In this document: in pieces, positions 56,773 through 64,000 of the stretch
Numbering within the stretch: position 1 is the stretch's first letter
How the letters are laid out: the number at the start of each line of letters is the position of its first letter
NCBI GenBank assembly: GCA_018819515.1
Contig: JAHJPX010000006.1
Coordinates: 186,001-250,000 of the forward strand
Length of the DNA: 64,000 bases
DNA from: Gammaproteobacteria bacterium
GTDB lineage: Bacteria; Pseudomonadota; Gammaproteobacteria; Burkholderiales; Rhodocyclaceae
Direction: 5' to 3'
Position numbers and translations under genes: made by a program
Notes under the pieces: model-generated
The model's database searches: none
Told to the model about the DNA's origin: nothing
Seen by the model: only the letters and a program-made list of their open reading frames with translations

Positions 56773-56985
56773 TCAGGCGGCGGCACGCTTGCCGTACTTC
56801 TGGCGGAAGCGCTCCACGCGACCTGCCGTATCGACGATCTTCTGCTTGCCAGTATAGAACGGGTGACAGGACGAGCAGACTTCAATGTGCAGCGGCTTGC
56901 CGCTGGTCGAGGCCGTCTTGAAGGTATTGCCGCAACTGCAAGTGACCTCGATCTCGGTGTATTTCGGGTGAATGCCTTCTTTCAT
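56773..56985 (-). CDS. rpmE: 50S ribosomal protein L31 (zinc form)
   Basis: 70 residues from 56985, MKEGIHPKYTEIEVTCSCGNTF, with the four Cys of the zinc-binding form (CSCG and CSSC). Possession of the zinc form suggests a second, zinc-free copy may exist elsewhere. Confidence 0.97.
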   Translation of the reverse strand: MKEGIHPKYTEIEVTCSCGNTFKTASTSGKPLHIEVCSSCHPFYTGKQKIVDTAGRVERFRQKYGKRAAA

Positions 56986-57146
56986 TGCTCGATCCTCAGT
57001 GTTCAGTACCATGGACCCGTGGTTGTGGCGGGCGCGGAAAACGATGTCTCAATTGCGGCCAATGCCCGTGTCTGCGGAAACTGCGCCGGAACCAAAGGCG
57101 CGCATTATCCCCAAAAAGCGGTTTGAAATCAACCGTGGATTTGGAC

Positions 57147-58406
57147 TCAGCCCCTGCGCATGGCGTCGAAGAACTCGGCGTTGTTCTTCGTCGCCCGGAC
57201 CTTGTCGAGCAGGAACTCGGTCGCCTCCAGATCGTCCAGACCGTAAAGCAATTTGCGCAATATCCAGACCTTCTGCAAGACATCGGGCTTGAGCAAAAGT
57301 TCCTCGCGACGGGTGCCGGAGCGATTGACGTTGATCGACGGATAGACGCGCTTTTCGGCCATGCGGCGATCCAGATGGATTTCCATGTTGCCGGTACCCT
57401 TGAATTCCTCGTAGATCACGTCGTCCATGCGGCTACCGGTGTCGATCAATGCAGTGGCGATGATGGTCAGCGAACCGCCTTCTTCCACATTGCGCGCGGC
57501 GCCGAAGAAGCGCTTGGGCTTTTGCAGGGCATTGGCATCCACACCGCCGGTCAGCACTTTGCCGGAGGCCGGCTGCACGGTGTTGTAGGCGCGGGCGAGG
57601 CGGGTGATGGAGTCAAGCAGGATGACGACATCCTTCTTGTGCTCGACCAGGCGCTTGGCTTTTTCGATAACCATTTCCGCGACCTGAACGTGGCGCGTGG
57701 CTGGCTCGTCGAACGTAGAAGCGACCACTTCGCCTTTGACCGAGCGGGTCATTTCCGTGACTTCCTCGGGGCGCTCATCGATCAGCAGAACGATCAGCAC
57801 GATGTCCGGATGATTGGTTGTGATGGCATGGGCGATGTGCTGCATCATCACCGTCTTGCCGGACTTCGGGCTGGATACCAAGAGGCCTCGCTGGCCCTTG
57901 CCGATGGGGGCGATGATGTCGATGACGCGACTGGTGAAGTTTTCCTCGCCGCGCATTTCCCGTTCGAGCTTAATGTGCTCGGTCGGGTGCAGCGGGGTCA
58001 GGTTTTCAAACAGTATCTTGTGCTTGCTGGCCTCGGGGCTCTCGCCATTGACCTTGTCGAGCTTGACCAGGGCGAAGTAGCGTTCGCCTTCCTTCGGGGT
58101 GCGGATCTCGCCTTCGATGGTGTCGCCGGTACGCAGGTTGAAGCGGCGGATCTGCGATGGCGACACATAGATGTCGTCGGTGCCGGCCAGATAGGAAATG
58201 TCCGGCGAACGCAGAAAACCGAAGCCGTCCGGCAGTACTTCCATGACGCCGTCGCCGAAGATGGATTCGCCTTTTTTGGCCTGATCCTTGAGCAGGGCGA
58301 AGATCAGTTCCTGCTTGCGCAGTCGATTGGCGCCCTCAATGCCGTCGGCATTGGCCATGTCGAGCAATGTGCTGACATGATGGGCTTTGAGCTCCGAAAG
58401 ATGCAT
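57147..58406 (-). CDS. rho: Transcription termination factor Rho
   Basis: Hexameric RNA helicase that ends transcription. It has 419 residues. MHLSELKAHHVSTLLDMANADG, RNA-binding LPDGFGFLRSPDISYLAGTDDIYVSPSQIRRFNLR, Walker A GLLVSSPKSGKTVMMQ, Walker B VVILLDSITRLARAYN and the R-loop are all present. A 160-base leader separates it from trxA, the usual trxA-rho order, compatible with Rho autoregulation. Confidence 0.98.
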   Translation of the reverse strand: MHLSELKAHHVSTLLDMANADGIEGANRLRKQELIFALLKDQAKKGESIFGDGVMEVLPDGFGFLRSPDISYLAGTDDIYVSPSQIRRFNLRTGDTIEGEIRTPKEGERYFALVKLDKVNGESPEASKHKILFENLTPLHPTEHIKLEREMRGEENFTSRVIDIIAPIGKGQRGLLVSSPKSGKTVMMQHIAHAITTNHPDIVLIVLLIDERPEEVTEMTRSVKGEVVASTFDEPATRHVQVAEMVIEKAKRLVEHKKDVVILLDSITRLARAYNTVQPASGKVLTGGVDANALQKPKRFFGAARNVEEGGSLTIIATALIDTGSRMDDVIYEEFKGTGNMEIHLDRRMAEKRVYPSINVNRSGTRREELLLKPDVLQKVWILRKLLYGLDDLEATEFLLDKVRATKNNAEFFDAMRRG

Positions 58407-58566
58407 GGGTAGACCTGTGCGATAACGCGGGAATGGAGTCCGGGAATGGTGTCCGGAAGGAGTGCTTTCTGGGATTTCTTGGGTGTGGCCGGCAACGCCG
58501 ACGCTGGCCGGAACCCGCAGTACTTGTATTGTTAAAGCGCGGATTCAGGCGCGGACTCTAGCGAGT

Positions 58567-58893
58567 TCAGAGATTGCTGTCAATGAAAGCGGTAAGTTGG
58601 GATTTCGAGAGGGCACCGATCTTGGTCGCTTCGACGTTGCCGTCCTTGAACAAAATCAGGGTTGGAATGCCGCGGATGCCATATTCGCCCGGAGTCTTGG
58701 GGTTCTCGTCGATGTTGAGCTTGGCGACCTTCAGCTTGCCGCCGTACTCCTTGGCGACCTCGTCGAGGATCGGGGCGATCATCTTGCAGGGCCCGCACCA
58801 CTCGGCCCAGTAGTCGACCAGAACGGGAGTACCGGAGTCCAGCACCTCGGTCTTGAAGTCGGCGTCGGTGACGTGTTGGATGTGTTCGCTCAT
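58567..58893 (-). CDS. trxA: Thioredoxin 1
   Basis: 108 residues with the active site WAEWCGPCKM (Cys33, Cys36) and cis-Pro in IRGIPTLILFKDG. AGAGGA ribosome site before the ATG at 58893. Serves as general disulfide reductant. Confidence 0.98.
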   Translation of the reverse strand: MSEHIQHVTDADFKTEVLDSGTPVLVDYWAEWCGPCKMIAPILDEVAKEYGGKLKVAKLNIDENPKTPGEYGIRGIPTLILFKDGNVEATKIGALSKSQLTAFIDSNL

Positions 58894-59055
58894 GAATTCC
58901 TCTGAATGTCGATGGCCGGGGCTTGCCCCGAGTGTAAGCGCAGAACGCGTTTTCAATCCCGGGACGGACGCCCGATGCCACGGCATCCTAACAAAAAATT
59001 TGCAGAATATAAAAACCGAGTAATATGATCGGGAATAGGTGCATGGGGGAGGTCG

Positions 59056-59379
59056 ATGGCTTACGTCGTGACGGAAGCGTGCATCAAGTGCAAGTACACG
59101 GACTGTGTTGATATTTGTCCGGTCGATTGCTTTCGGGAAGGGCCGAATTTTCTGGTCATCGATCCCGATGAGTGTATCGACTGCACGCTTTGCGTACCGG
59201 AATGTCCGGCCGAGGCGATTTTCGCCGAAGACGACGTTCCGGAGAGCCAGAAAGCCTTCATTGCCCTGAATGCCGAACTGGCCAAGCGCTGGCCGGCAAT
59301 CGTCGAGCGCAAGGCGCCGCCGTCGGATGCCGACGAGTGGAAGGGACTCAGCGACAAACTGCGCTTTCTTGAACGCTGA
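59056..59379 (+). CDS. fdxA: 7Fe-8S ferredoxin (FdxA-like)
   Basis: 107 residues. Cluster ligands: Cys9, Cys17 and Cys50 for the 3Fe-4S centre, Cys21 with C40IDC43TLC46 for the 4Fe-4S centre. The C-terminal helix (KAFIALNAELAKRWPAI) is typical of FdxA. It is divergent from trxA and followed 15 bases later by a CBS-domain gene. Confidence 0.93.
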   Translation: MAYVVTEACIKCKYTDCVDICPVDCFREGPNFLVIDPDECIDCTLCVPECPAEAIFAEDDVPESQKAFIALNAELAKRWPAIVERKAPPSDADEWKGLSDKLRFLER

Positions 59380-59394
59380 AAGGAGGGGGACGTC

Positions 59395-59844
59395 ATGCGG
59401 GTACGCGAAATTCTTGCAGTGAAGGGCAAGGTTCTCTACACGATCGCGCCGGACATGAAACTTCCGGTTGCCGTAGCGGCGATGAGCGAGCGTGACGTTG
59501 GCTCGCTCGCCTGTTTTGAGCGGGGACGCATGGTCGGCATGCTGACTTTCCGCGAGATCGTCGGTGCGCTTCACGCCAAAGGCGCGGCTTGGGGTTCCGT
59601 TACTGTCGCTGAGGTCATGGTACGCAATCCGCTTGTCGGGCGGCCGGAAATGGAGGTCGACGAACTGCGCCGCCTGATGGTGGAACAGCACATGCGGTAT
59701 TTGCCGATCATGGATGGACAGACCTTGATGGGCGTCATTTCCTTCCACGACGTTGCCCGGGCTGTGCTGGAAGAGCAGGGATTCGAGAACCGCATGCTCA
59801 AAGCCTACATCAACGACTCGCCGCAGGAGGAAGTCCGGACCTGA
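59395..59844 (+). CDS. CBS-domain protein
   Basis: 149 residues, two CBS motifs (LPVAVAAMSERDVGSLACFERGRMVGMLTFREIV and ELRRLMVEQHMRYLPIMDGQTLMGVISFHDVARAVL) that bind adenine nucleotides. It is paired with the ferredoxin gene, GGAGGGGG ribosome site. No catalytic domain; probably an energy sensor for a partner. Confidence 0.88.
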   Translation: MRVREILAVKGKVLYTIAPDMKLPVAVAAMSERDVGSLACFERGRMVGMLTFREIVGALHAKGAAWGSVTVAEVMVRNPLVGRPEMEVDELRRLMVEQHMRYLPIMDGQTLMGVISFHDVARAVLEEQGFENRMLKAYINDSPQEEVRT

Positions 59845-59848
59845 AGCG

Positions 59849-59872
59849 AAGAGTCAGCCGTGGCGATACGCC
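59849..59872 (+). repeat. Dispersed 24-nt repeat, intergenic copy
   Basis: One mismatch (AAGA for AAAA). Starts 5 bases after the CBS-gene stop and ends 16 bases before aroC. Confidence 0.85.
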
Positions 59873-59888
59873 GTGCTAGACTCGCTCT

Positions 59889-60992
59889 ATGCCCGGCAAT
59901 ACCTTCGGTACCTTGTTTCGCGTTACGTCTTTCGGGGAGTCCCACGGGCCTGCCATTGGCTGTGTAGTCGACGGCTGTCCACCGGGCATGGCGTTATGCG
60001 AATCCGACATCCAGGCGGAGCTGGATCGCCGGCGCCCCGGAACTTCCCGGCACGTTACGCAGCGCCGGGAACCGGATACGGTCGAGATACTTTCTGGTGT
60101 CTTCGAAGGCAAGACCACCGGTACGCCGATCGGCTTGCTGATCCGGAACGAGGATCAGCGCAGCAAGGACTACGGCGATATCGCAGGCACATTCCGGCCT
60201 GGCCACGCTGACTACACCTACTGGCAAAAGTATGGCATCCGCGACCATCGCGGCGGCGGACGTGCCAGTGCCCGCGAAACCGCGGTGCGCGTCGCGGCAG
60301 GAGCGATCGCAAAAAAGTGGTTGCTTGAACGCTATGGCGTGATTGTGCGAGGCTGTCTCAGCCAGCTTGGTCCGATCGAGATTCCGCTGCGCGATTGGTC
60401 GGCCGTTGCGCAGAATCCGTTTTTTTCGCCCGACGCGGAACTCGTGCCGGAGTTGGAGTCCTTCATGGACAAACTGCGAAAGGACGGAGATTCCATCGGC
60501 GCGCGTATTACTGTCCTGGCAGAGAACGTCCCGGTGGGTTGGGGCGATCCGGTCTATGATCGACTCGATGCCGACATTGCTTATGCCATGATGAGCATCA
60601 ATGCCGTCAAAGGCGTTGAAATCGGTGCCGGCTTTGGTTCGATCGCGCAGCGCGGAAGCGAGCATGGTGACGAAATGACGCCACAGGGCTTTCTCAGCAA
60701 CCACGCCGGCGGCATCCTCGGCGGAATTTCGACAGGGCAAGACGTGCTGGTCGATATCGCGATCAAGCCGACTTCGAGCATTCGCCTACCGCGTCGGTCG
60801 ATTGATCTTCAGGGACAGCCGGCTACCGTCGAGACGCATGGCCGCCACGACCCCTGTGTCGGCATTCGGGCCACACCGATCGCCGAAGCCATGTTGGCGC
60901 TGGTGCTGATTGACGCGGCAATGCGTCATCGCGCTCAATGTGATGACGTCCAGTGCCCGACGCCGAAGGTGCCGGGTCGGCTGATAGAATGA
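59889..60992 (+). CDS. aroC: Chorismate synthase
   Basis: Last step of the shikimate pathway, FMN-dependent. It has 367 residues. MPGNTFGTLFRVTSFGESHGPAIGCVVDG, RRPGTSRHVTQRREPD, HRGGGRASARETA and GIRATPIAEAMLALVLIDAAMRHRAQ are the family blocks. Confidence 0.97.
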   Translation: MPGNTFGTLFRVTSFGESHGPAIGCVVDGCPPGMALCESDIQAELDRRRPGTSRHVTQRREPDTVEILSGVFEGKTTGTPIGLLIRNEDQRSKDYGDIAGTFRPGHADYTYWQKYGIRDHRGGGRASARETAVRVAAGAIAKKWLLERYGVIVRGCLSQLGPIEIPLRDWSAVAQNPFFSPDAELVPELESFMDKLRKDGDSIGARITVLAENVPVGWGDPVYDRLDADIAYAMMSINAVKGVEIGAGFGSIAQRGSEHGDEMTPQGFLSNHAGGILGGISTGQDVLVDIAIKPTSSIRLPRRSIDLQGQPATVETHGRHDPCVGIRATPIAEAMLALVLIDAAMRHRAQCDDVQCPTPKVPGRLIE

Positions 60993-61019
60993 GCTTATAT
61001 CGTTCTGGGGAGAATACCG

Positions 61020-61280
61020 ATGCATGTGGATCACCACGACCTGTACGCTGATTTTCCGGAGATGCATGACGCCATCGACGACTTGAAGGCGCACAACCCG
61101 TATTTCCGGCGGGCGATGGGTCAGTATGGCCGACTGACCGGCAAGGTGGAAGACCTCGAAGAGCACGACATGCCGGTCGCCGACTTCACCTTTGAAGACA
61201 TGAAGAAGCAACGGGTGTACTTGAAAGACCAGCTCTATCATTTCATGCTGGCGTATCGTCAGGGCCAGAAACACAAGTAA
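61020..61280 (+). CDS. YdcH-family (DUF465) small protein
   Basis: 86 residues, all-helical: FPEMHDAIDDLKAHNPYFRRAMGQYGRL and EDMKKQRVYLKDQLYHFMLAYRQG. The family is widespread in proteobacteria, function unknown. His-rich at its start (MHVDHHDLY). Confidence 0.87.
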   Translation: MHVDHHDLYADFPEMHDAIDDLKAHNPYFRRAMGQYGRLTGKVEDLEEHDMPVADFTFEDMKKQRVYLKDQLYHFMLAYRQGQKHK

Positions 61281-61343
61281 TCGCTATTGGGCAGGGGGCA
61301 TAGGCCTGCCACGCCGGTGCCGCGGACTCTCCTACCTTCGTCA

Positions 61344-62507
61344 TTGGCGTCGCCATACTCGCGCTTGTCGAGTTGGTACTTTTTCTATTTCGCCTTCATC
61401 GGCGCGTTCGCTCCCTACTTCACGCTTTACCTGCAATCGCTTGGCCTTGCCGCCCCGGCCATCGGTATCCTGATGTCCGTGATGTTGGCGATGCGTTTGC
61501 TGGGCCCGAACCTCTGGGGCTGGCTGGCAGACCATATCGGTCGCAAAGTCGTCGTCATCCGGATATCGGCCCTTCTGGCGATCGCGGGTTTTCTGTTGTT
61601 CTTCTTCGTCAGGAGTTTCTGGCCGTTGTTCATCGCCATGGCGCTCATGTCGTTCTTCTGGAGCGCCTCTTTGCCGCTGGTAGAGGCGCTGACGCTTCGC
61701 CGCCTCGAGGGGAAAACCGAACATTACGGCCGTATTCGCTTGTGGGGATCGGTCGGCTTCATCGTCGCAGTGGTCGGAACTGGCGTTTGGCTCGACGTGG
61801 CGCCGTTGGAGAGCGTGTTGTGGGTCAACCTCGGCCTGCTGGTCGGTATTTTGGGCTGTGCGGGGTTACTGGCGGATGTTGCGGGTACCTCGTCCGCCGA
61901 CCCCGTGCCGAGTTTGCGCGCAGGGCTCGTGAGGCCCGAGGTTCTCGCGCTGTTGGCGGCGTGTTTTTTCATGTCTGCAGCGCACAGTCCCTTTTACGTG
62001 TTCTTCTCGATCCACCTCGTCGACTACGGCTATGACAAGACCCAGATAGGCTTGCTTTGGGCACTCGGGGTGATTGCAGAAATTGCAGTCTTTTTAGCCA
62101 TGCCGCGCTTGACCCGCGCGTGGTCGTTGCGCGGCATACTGATCGCCAGCTTTGTTCTGGCGGCGGCCCGTTTTCTGTTGATTGGCTGGGGCGCGGGCTC
62201 CATCATCCTGCTGCTGCTGGCGCAGTTGCTTCATGGCGCGACTTTCGGTGCCTATCATGCGGCGGCCGTGGCGGTACTCAACCGCTGGTTTCCGACGCGC
62301 CAGCAGGGACGGGTGCAAGCGCTATACGGAAGCATTTCGTTTGGTGCCGGTGGCATGTTCGGCAACATCGCCAGCGGTGCGGCGTGGGACTGGTTCGGAG
62401 CCGGGATGGCCTTTACGCTAGGTGCCCTGTTTGCGGGCGTCGCCACCTTGTTGGTATGGTGGGGCTGGCGACGCGAACCCGCTGGCGAAGGCCTTGCTAT
62501 GCGATAA
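61344..62507 (+). CDS. MFS transporter (PP_1/HcaT-like)
   Basis: 387 residues and about twelve membrane helices. The N-terminal SPYSRLSSWYFFYFAFIGAFAPYFTLYLQSLGL is the usual start of this subfamily of nucleoside/phenylpropionate-type permeases; GWLADHIGRKVVVIR is the MFS loop 2-3 motif. The start is uncertain: no ATG; TTG 61344 is drawn to match the family, with GTG 61317 and TTG 61287 as alternatives. No ribosome site is clear for any. Confidence 0.85.
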   Translation: MASPYSRLSSWYFFYFAFIGAFAPYFTLYLQSLGLAAPAIGILMSVMLAMRLLGPNLWGWLADHIGRKVVVIRISALLAIAGFLLFFFVRSFWPLFIAMALMSFFWSASLPLVEALTLRRLEGKTEHYGRIRLWGSVGFIVAVVGTGVWLDVAPLESVLWVNLGLLVGILGCAGLLADVAGTSSADPVPSLRAGLVRPEVLALLAACFFMSAAHSPFYVFFSIHLVDYGYDKTQIGLLWALGVIAEIAVFLAMPRLTRAWSLRGILIASFVLAAARFLLIGWGAGSIILLLLAQLLHGATFGAYHAAAVAVLNRWFPTRQQGRVQALYGSISFGAGGMFGNIASGAAWDWFGAGMAFTLGALFAGVATLLVWWGWRREPAGEGLAMR

Positions 62508-62591
62508 TCCGCAATCTTCGAAGGGCCAGTCTGCCGGGGTAAACCGGGGCTGAGACGCCTTCGGCTCCAGTTAGTACCTTTAGGAACGAAT

Positions 62592-63644
62592 ATGAAGATT
62601 TGCGTGTTACCCGGCGATGGCATCGGACCGGAAATCACCGCGCAGGCAGTGCGTGTCCTGCAAGCGCTCGACTTGAGGATGGAAATGGAGGAGGCGCTCC
62701 TCGGCGGTTGCGCCGTCGATGTTGCGAGCGACCCGTATCCGGAGGCGACCCGAAAGATTGCGCAGGAAGCCGATGCGGTGTTGCTCGGCGCAGTCGGGGG
62801 ACCGCAGTGGGACAACAATCCACGTGAACTGCGTCCAGAGCGTGGCTTGCTCGGCATTCGCAAGCACTTGGGCCTGTTTGCCAATCTTCGACCGGCGATA
62901 CTCTATCCGGAGCTCGCCAATGCCTCGACGCTGAAGCCGGAAGTGGTGGCTGGCCTCGATATCCTGATCGTGCGCGAGCTTACGGGTGACATCTACTTTG
63001 GCCAGCCCCGCGGAATAGAGGTCAGGAACGGCGAGAAGGTGGGCATAAACACGATGATATACAGCGAGTCGGAGATCCGTCGCATCGCCAAAGTGGCGTT
63101 CGAGGCGGCCCGACGACGCAACAGGAAGGTCTGCTCCGTTGACAAGATGAACGTGCTGGAATGCACGCAACTCTGGCGCGATGTGGTCACCAGCATGGCG
63201 CCTGAGTATCCGGACGTGGAGCTCAGCCATATGCTTGTCGACAACGCCGCCATGCAATTGGTACGCAACCCGAAGCAGTTTGATGTCATGGTCACGGGCA
63301 ACATGTTCGGCGATATCCTGTCCGACGAGGCGTCGATGCTGACGGGCTCGATCGGCATGCTGCCTTCGGCTTCGCTGGACGCCGGCAACAAGGGGCTCTA
63401 CGAGCCCTGCCATGGTTCGGCGCCAGATATTGCCGGCAAGGGGATTGCCAACCCGTTGGCGACCATTCTGTCGGCTGCGATGATGCTGCGCTATACGTTT
63501 GGTATGGAAGATGCAGCGTCTCGCATCGAGAGCGCCGTCAAGACGGTGCTCGCCCAAGGGTATCGGACCGCCGATATCTACGAGTCGGGCACTCGGAAAG
63601 TCGGTACTCGGGAAATGGGCGACGCGGTGCTGGCGGCTCTGTAA
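62592..63644 (+). CDS. leuB: 3-isopropylmalate dehydrogenase
   Basis: Oxidative decarboxylation in leucine synthesis. It has 350 residues. MKICVLPGDGIGPEITAQAV, GLLGIRKHLGLFANLRPA, and DNAAMQLVRNPKQFDVMVTGNMFGDILSDEASMLTGSIGMLPSASL contain the substrate and metal sites. The 84-base leader holds a GTCT...AGAC closed hairpin of unknown role. leuCD are not upstream, but asd follows as in other betaproteobacteria. Confidence 0.97.
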   Translation: MKICVLPGDGIGPEITAQAVRVLQALDLRMEMEEALLGGCAVDVASDPYPEATRKIAQEADAVLLGAVGGPQWDNNPRELRPERGLLGIRKHLGLFANLRPAILYPELANASTLKPEVVAGLDILIVRELTGDIYFGQPRGIEVRNGEKVGINTMIYSESEIRRIAKVAFEAARRRNRKVCSVDKMNVLECTQLWRDVVTSMAPEYPDVELSHMLVDNAAMQLVRNPKQFDVMVTGNMFGDILSDEASMLTGSIGMLPSASLDAGNKGLYEPCHGSAPDIAGKGIANPLATILSAAMMLRYTFGMEDAASRIESAVKTVLAQGYRTADIYESGTRKVGTREMGDAVLAAL

Positions 63645-63679
63645 CGATCACTTGATATTCACGATCTGGAATTGAGGAA

Positions 63680-64000
63680 ATGAAGCGAGTAGGTTTTGTT
63701 GGTTGGCGTGGCATGGTGGGTTCGGTACTGCTGCAGCGCATGCGGGAGGAGAATGATTTTGCTCTGATCGAGCCGGTGTTCTTCACTACTTCCAGCGTTG
63801 GCGGCAAGGGGCCAGCCGAGTCGGGTGGCGCACCGCTCAAGGATGCGAAGCGCATCGACGACTTGCGCCAAATGGACATTATCATCACTTGCCAGGGTGG
63901 CGATTACACGAACGAGGTATTCCCCAAGTTGCGTGCGGCGGGCTGGAACGGTCATTGGATCGACGCCGCTTCGAGTCTTCGCATGAAGGACGATGCGGTG
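63680..64000 (+). CDS. asd: Aspartate-semialdehyde dehydrogenase (5' part)
   Basis: Makes aspartate semialdehyde for lysine, threonine and methionine synthesis. Only the first 107 codons are present. MKRVGFVGWRGMVGSVLLQRM is the NADP-binding start; VFFTTSSVGGKGP, ITCQGGDYTNEVFPKLRAAGW and WIDAASSLRM match the family. GAGGAA ribosome site. Runs off the right edge. Confidence 0.96.
   Translation, partial: MKRVGFVGWRGMVGSVLLQRMREENDFALIEPVFFTTSSVGGKGPAESGGAPLKDAKRIDDLRQMDIIITCQGGDYTNEVFPKLRAAGWNGHWIDAASSLRMKDDAV

Noticed and set aside
62520..62591. CTGAGA and nearby bases in the leuB leader recall a TPP riboswitch
   Set aside because: The rest of the riboswitch core is absent and leuB is not a thiamine gene.

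Overview
The window is ordinary high-GC chromosome of a betaproteobacterium, most likely a member of the Rhodocyclales. The inference rests on gene orders and gene types: queA-tgt-yajC-secD-secF, exbB-exbD-lpxK-kdsB-adk-pfp-hppA, argD-argF-cytochrome-argG-DUF2788, orn-M48-pcd-rsgA, a RegB/RegA redox pair, and a pyrophosphate-dependent phosphofructokinase beside a proton-pumping pyrophosphatase. No phage, insertion sequence, plasmid or CRISPR module is visible. Species cannot be read from the sequence.

Layout. 1-4.7 kb: minus-strand queuosine/protein-export operon. 4.7-6.1 kb: tRNA-Leu(CAA), a membrane diguanylate cyclase and a small hypothetical gene. 6.1-10.9 kb: an uncharacterised three-gene unit (ThDP enzyme, GT-A-like protein, AMP-forming CoA ligase). 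10.9-18.1 kb: secreted repeat protein, ubiC, regB-regA, two tandem lipoproteins resembling glycoside hydrolases (flanked by a 45-bp direct repeat of the regA 3' end), and two membrane hypotheticals. 18.4-23.9 kb: sodB, xseA, a Sel1-repeat protein and a J-domain protein. 24-31.5 kb: exbBD, lpxK, a Trm112-like protein, kdsB, adk, pfp and hppA. 31.6-40 kb: murJ, rpsT, the arginine genes, small conserved genes and an amidotransferase. 40-45 kb: retropepsin-like protein, nudL, a CobD-like protein, thiolase, and a low-GC methyltransferase next to an MBL hydrolase. 45-46.4 kb: HNH-type gene and a frameshifted membrane gene. 46.4-51 kb: arfB, yceH, rsgA, pcd, an M48 peptidase and orn. 51-56.7 kb: diheme peroxidase overlapping a large c-di-GMP protein, and a GT39-like enzyme. 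56.7-64 kb: rpmE, rho, trxA, ferredoxin-CBS pair, aroC, an MFS carrier, leuB and the start of asd.

The outstanding feature is a dispersed 24-nt sequence (begins AAAAGTCAGC, ends GGCGRYACGCC). Six copies match this consensus perfectly and about eight more are diverged. Every intergenic copy lies just after a stop codon. The others sit inside intact genes (lpxK twice, kdsB, sodB, regB, an amidotransferase, an M48 peptidase), apparently replacing native codons with little or no change in protein length. It is open in five of six reading frames. One 96-nt version with four hairpins is inserted in frame in the GT-A-like gene. This is the best candidate in the window for an undescribed system: an uptake-type sequence, a REP-like mobile element or a chromosomal protein-binding site.

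Functional themes are redox and respiratory control (RegBA, two cytochrome c proteins, SodB, thioredoxin, ferredoxin), pyrophosphate-based energy metabolism (pfp, hppA), c-di-GMP signalling, envelope biogenesis (lpxK, kdsB, murJ, exbBD, secDF) and amino-acid biosynthesis (arg, aroC, leuB, asd).
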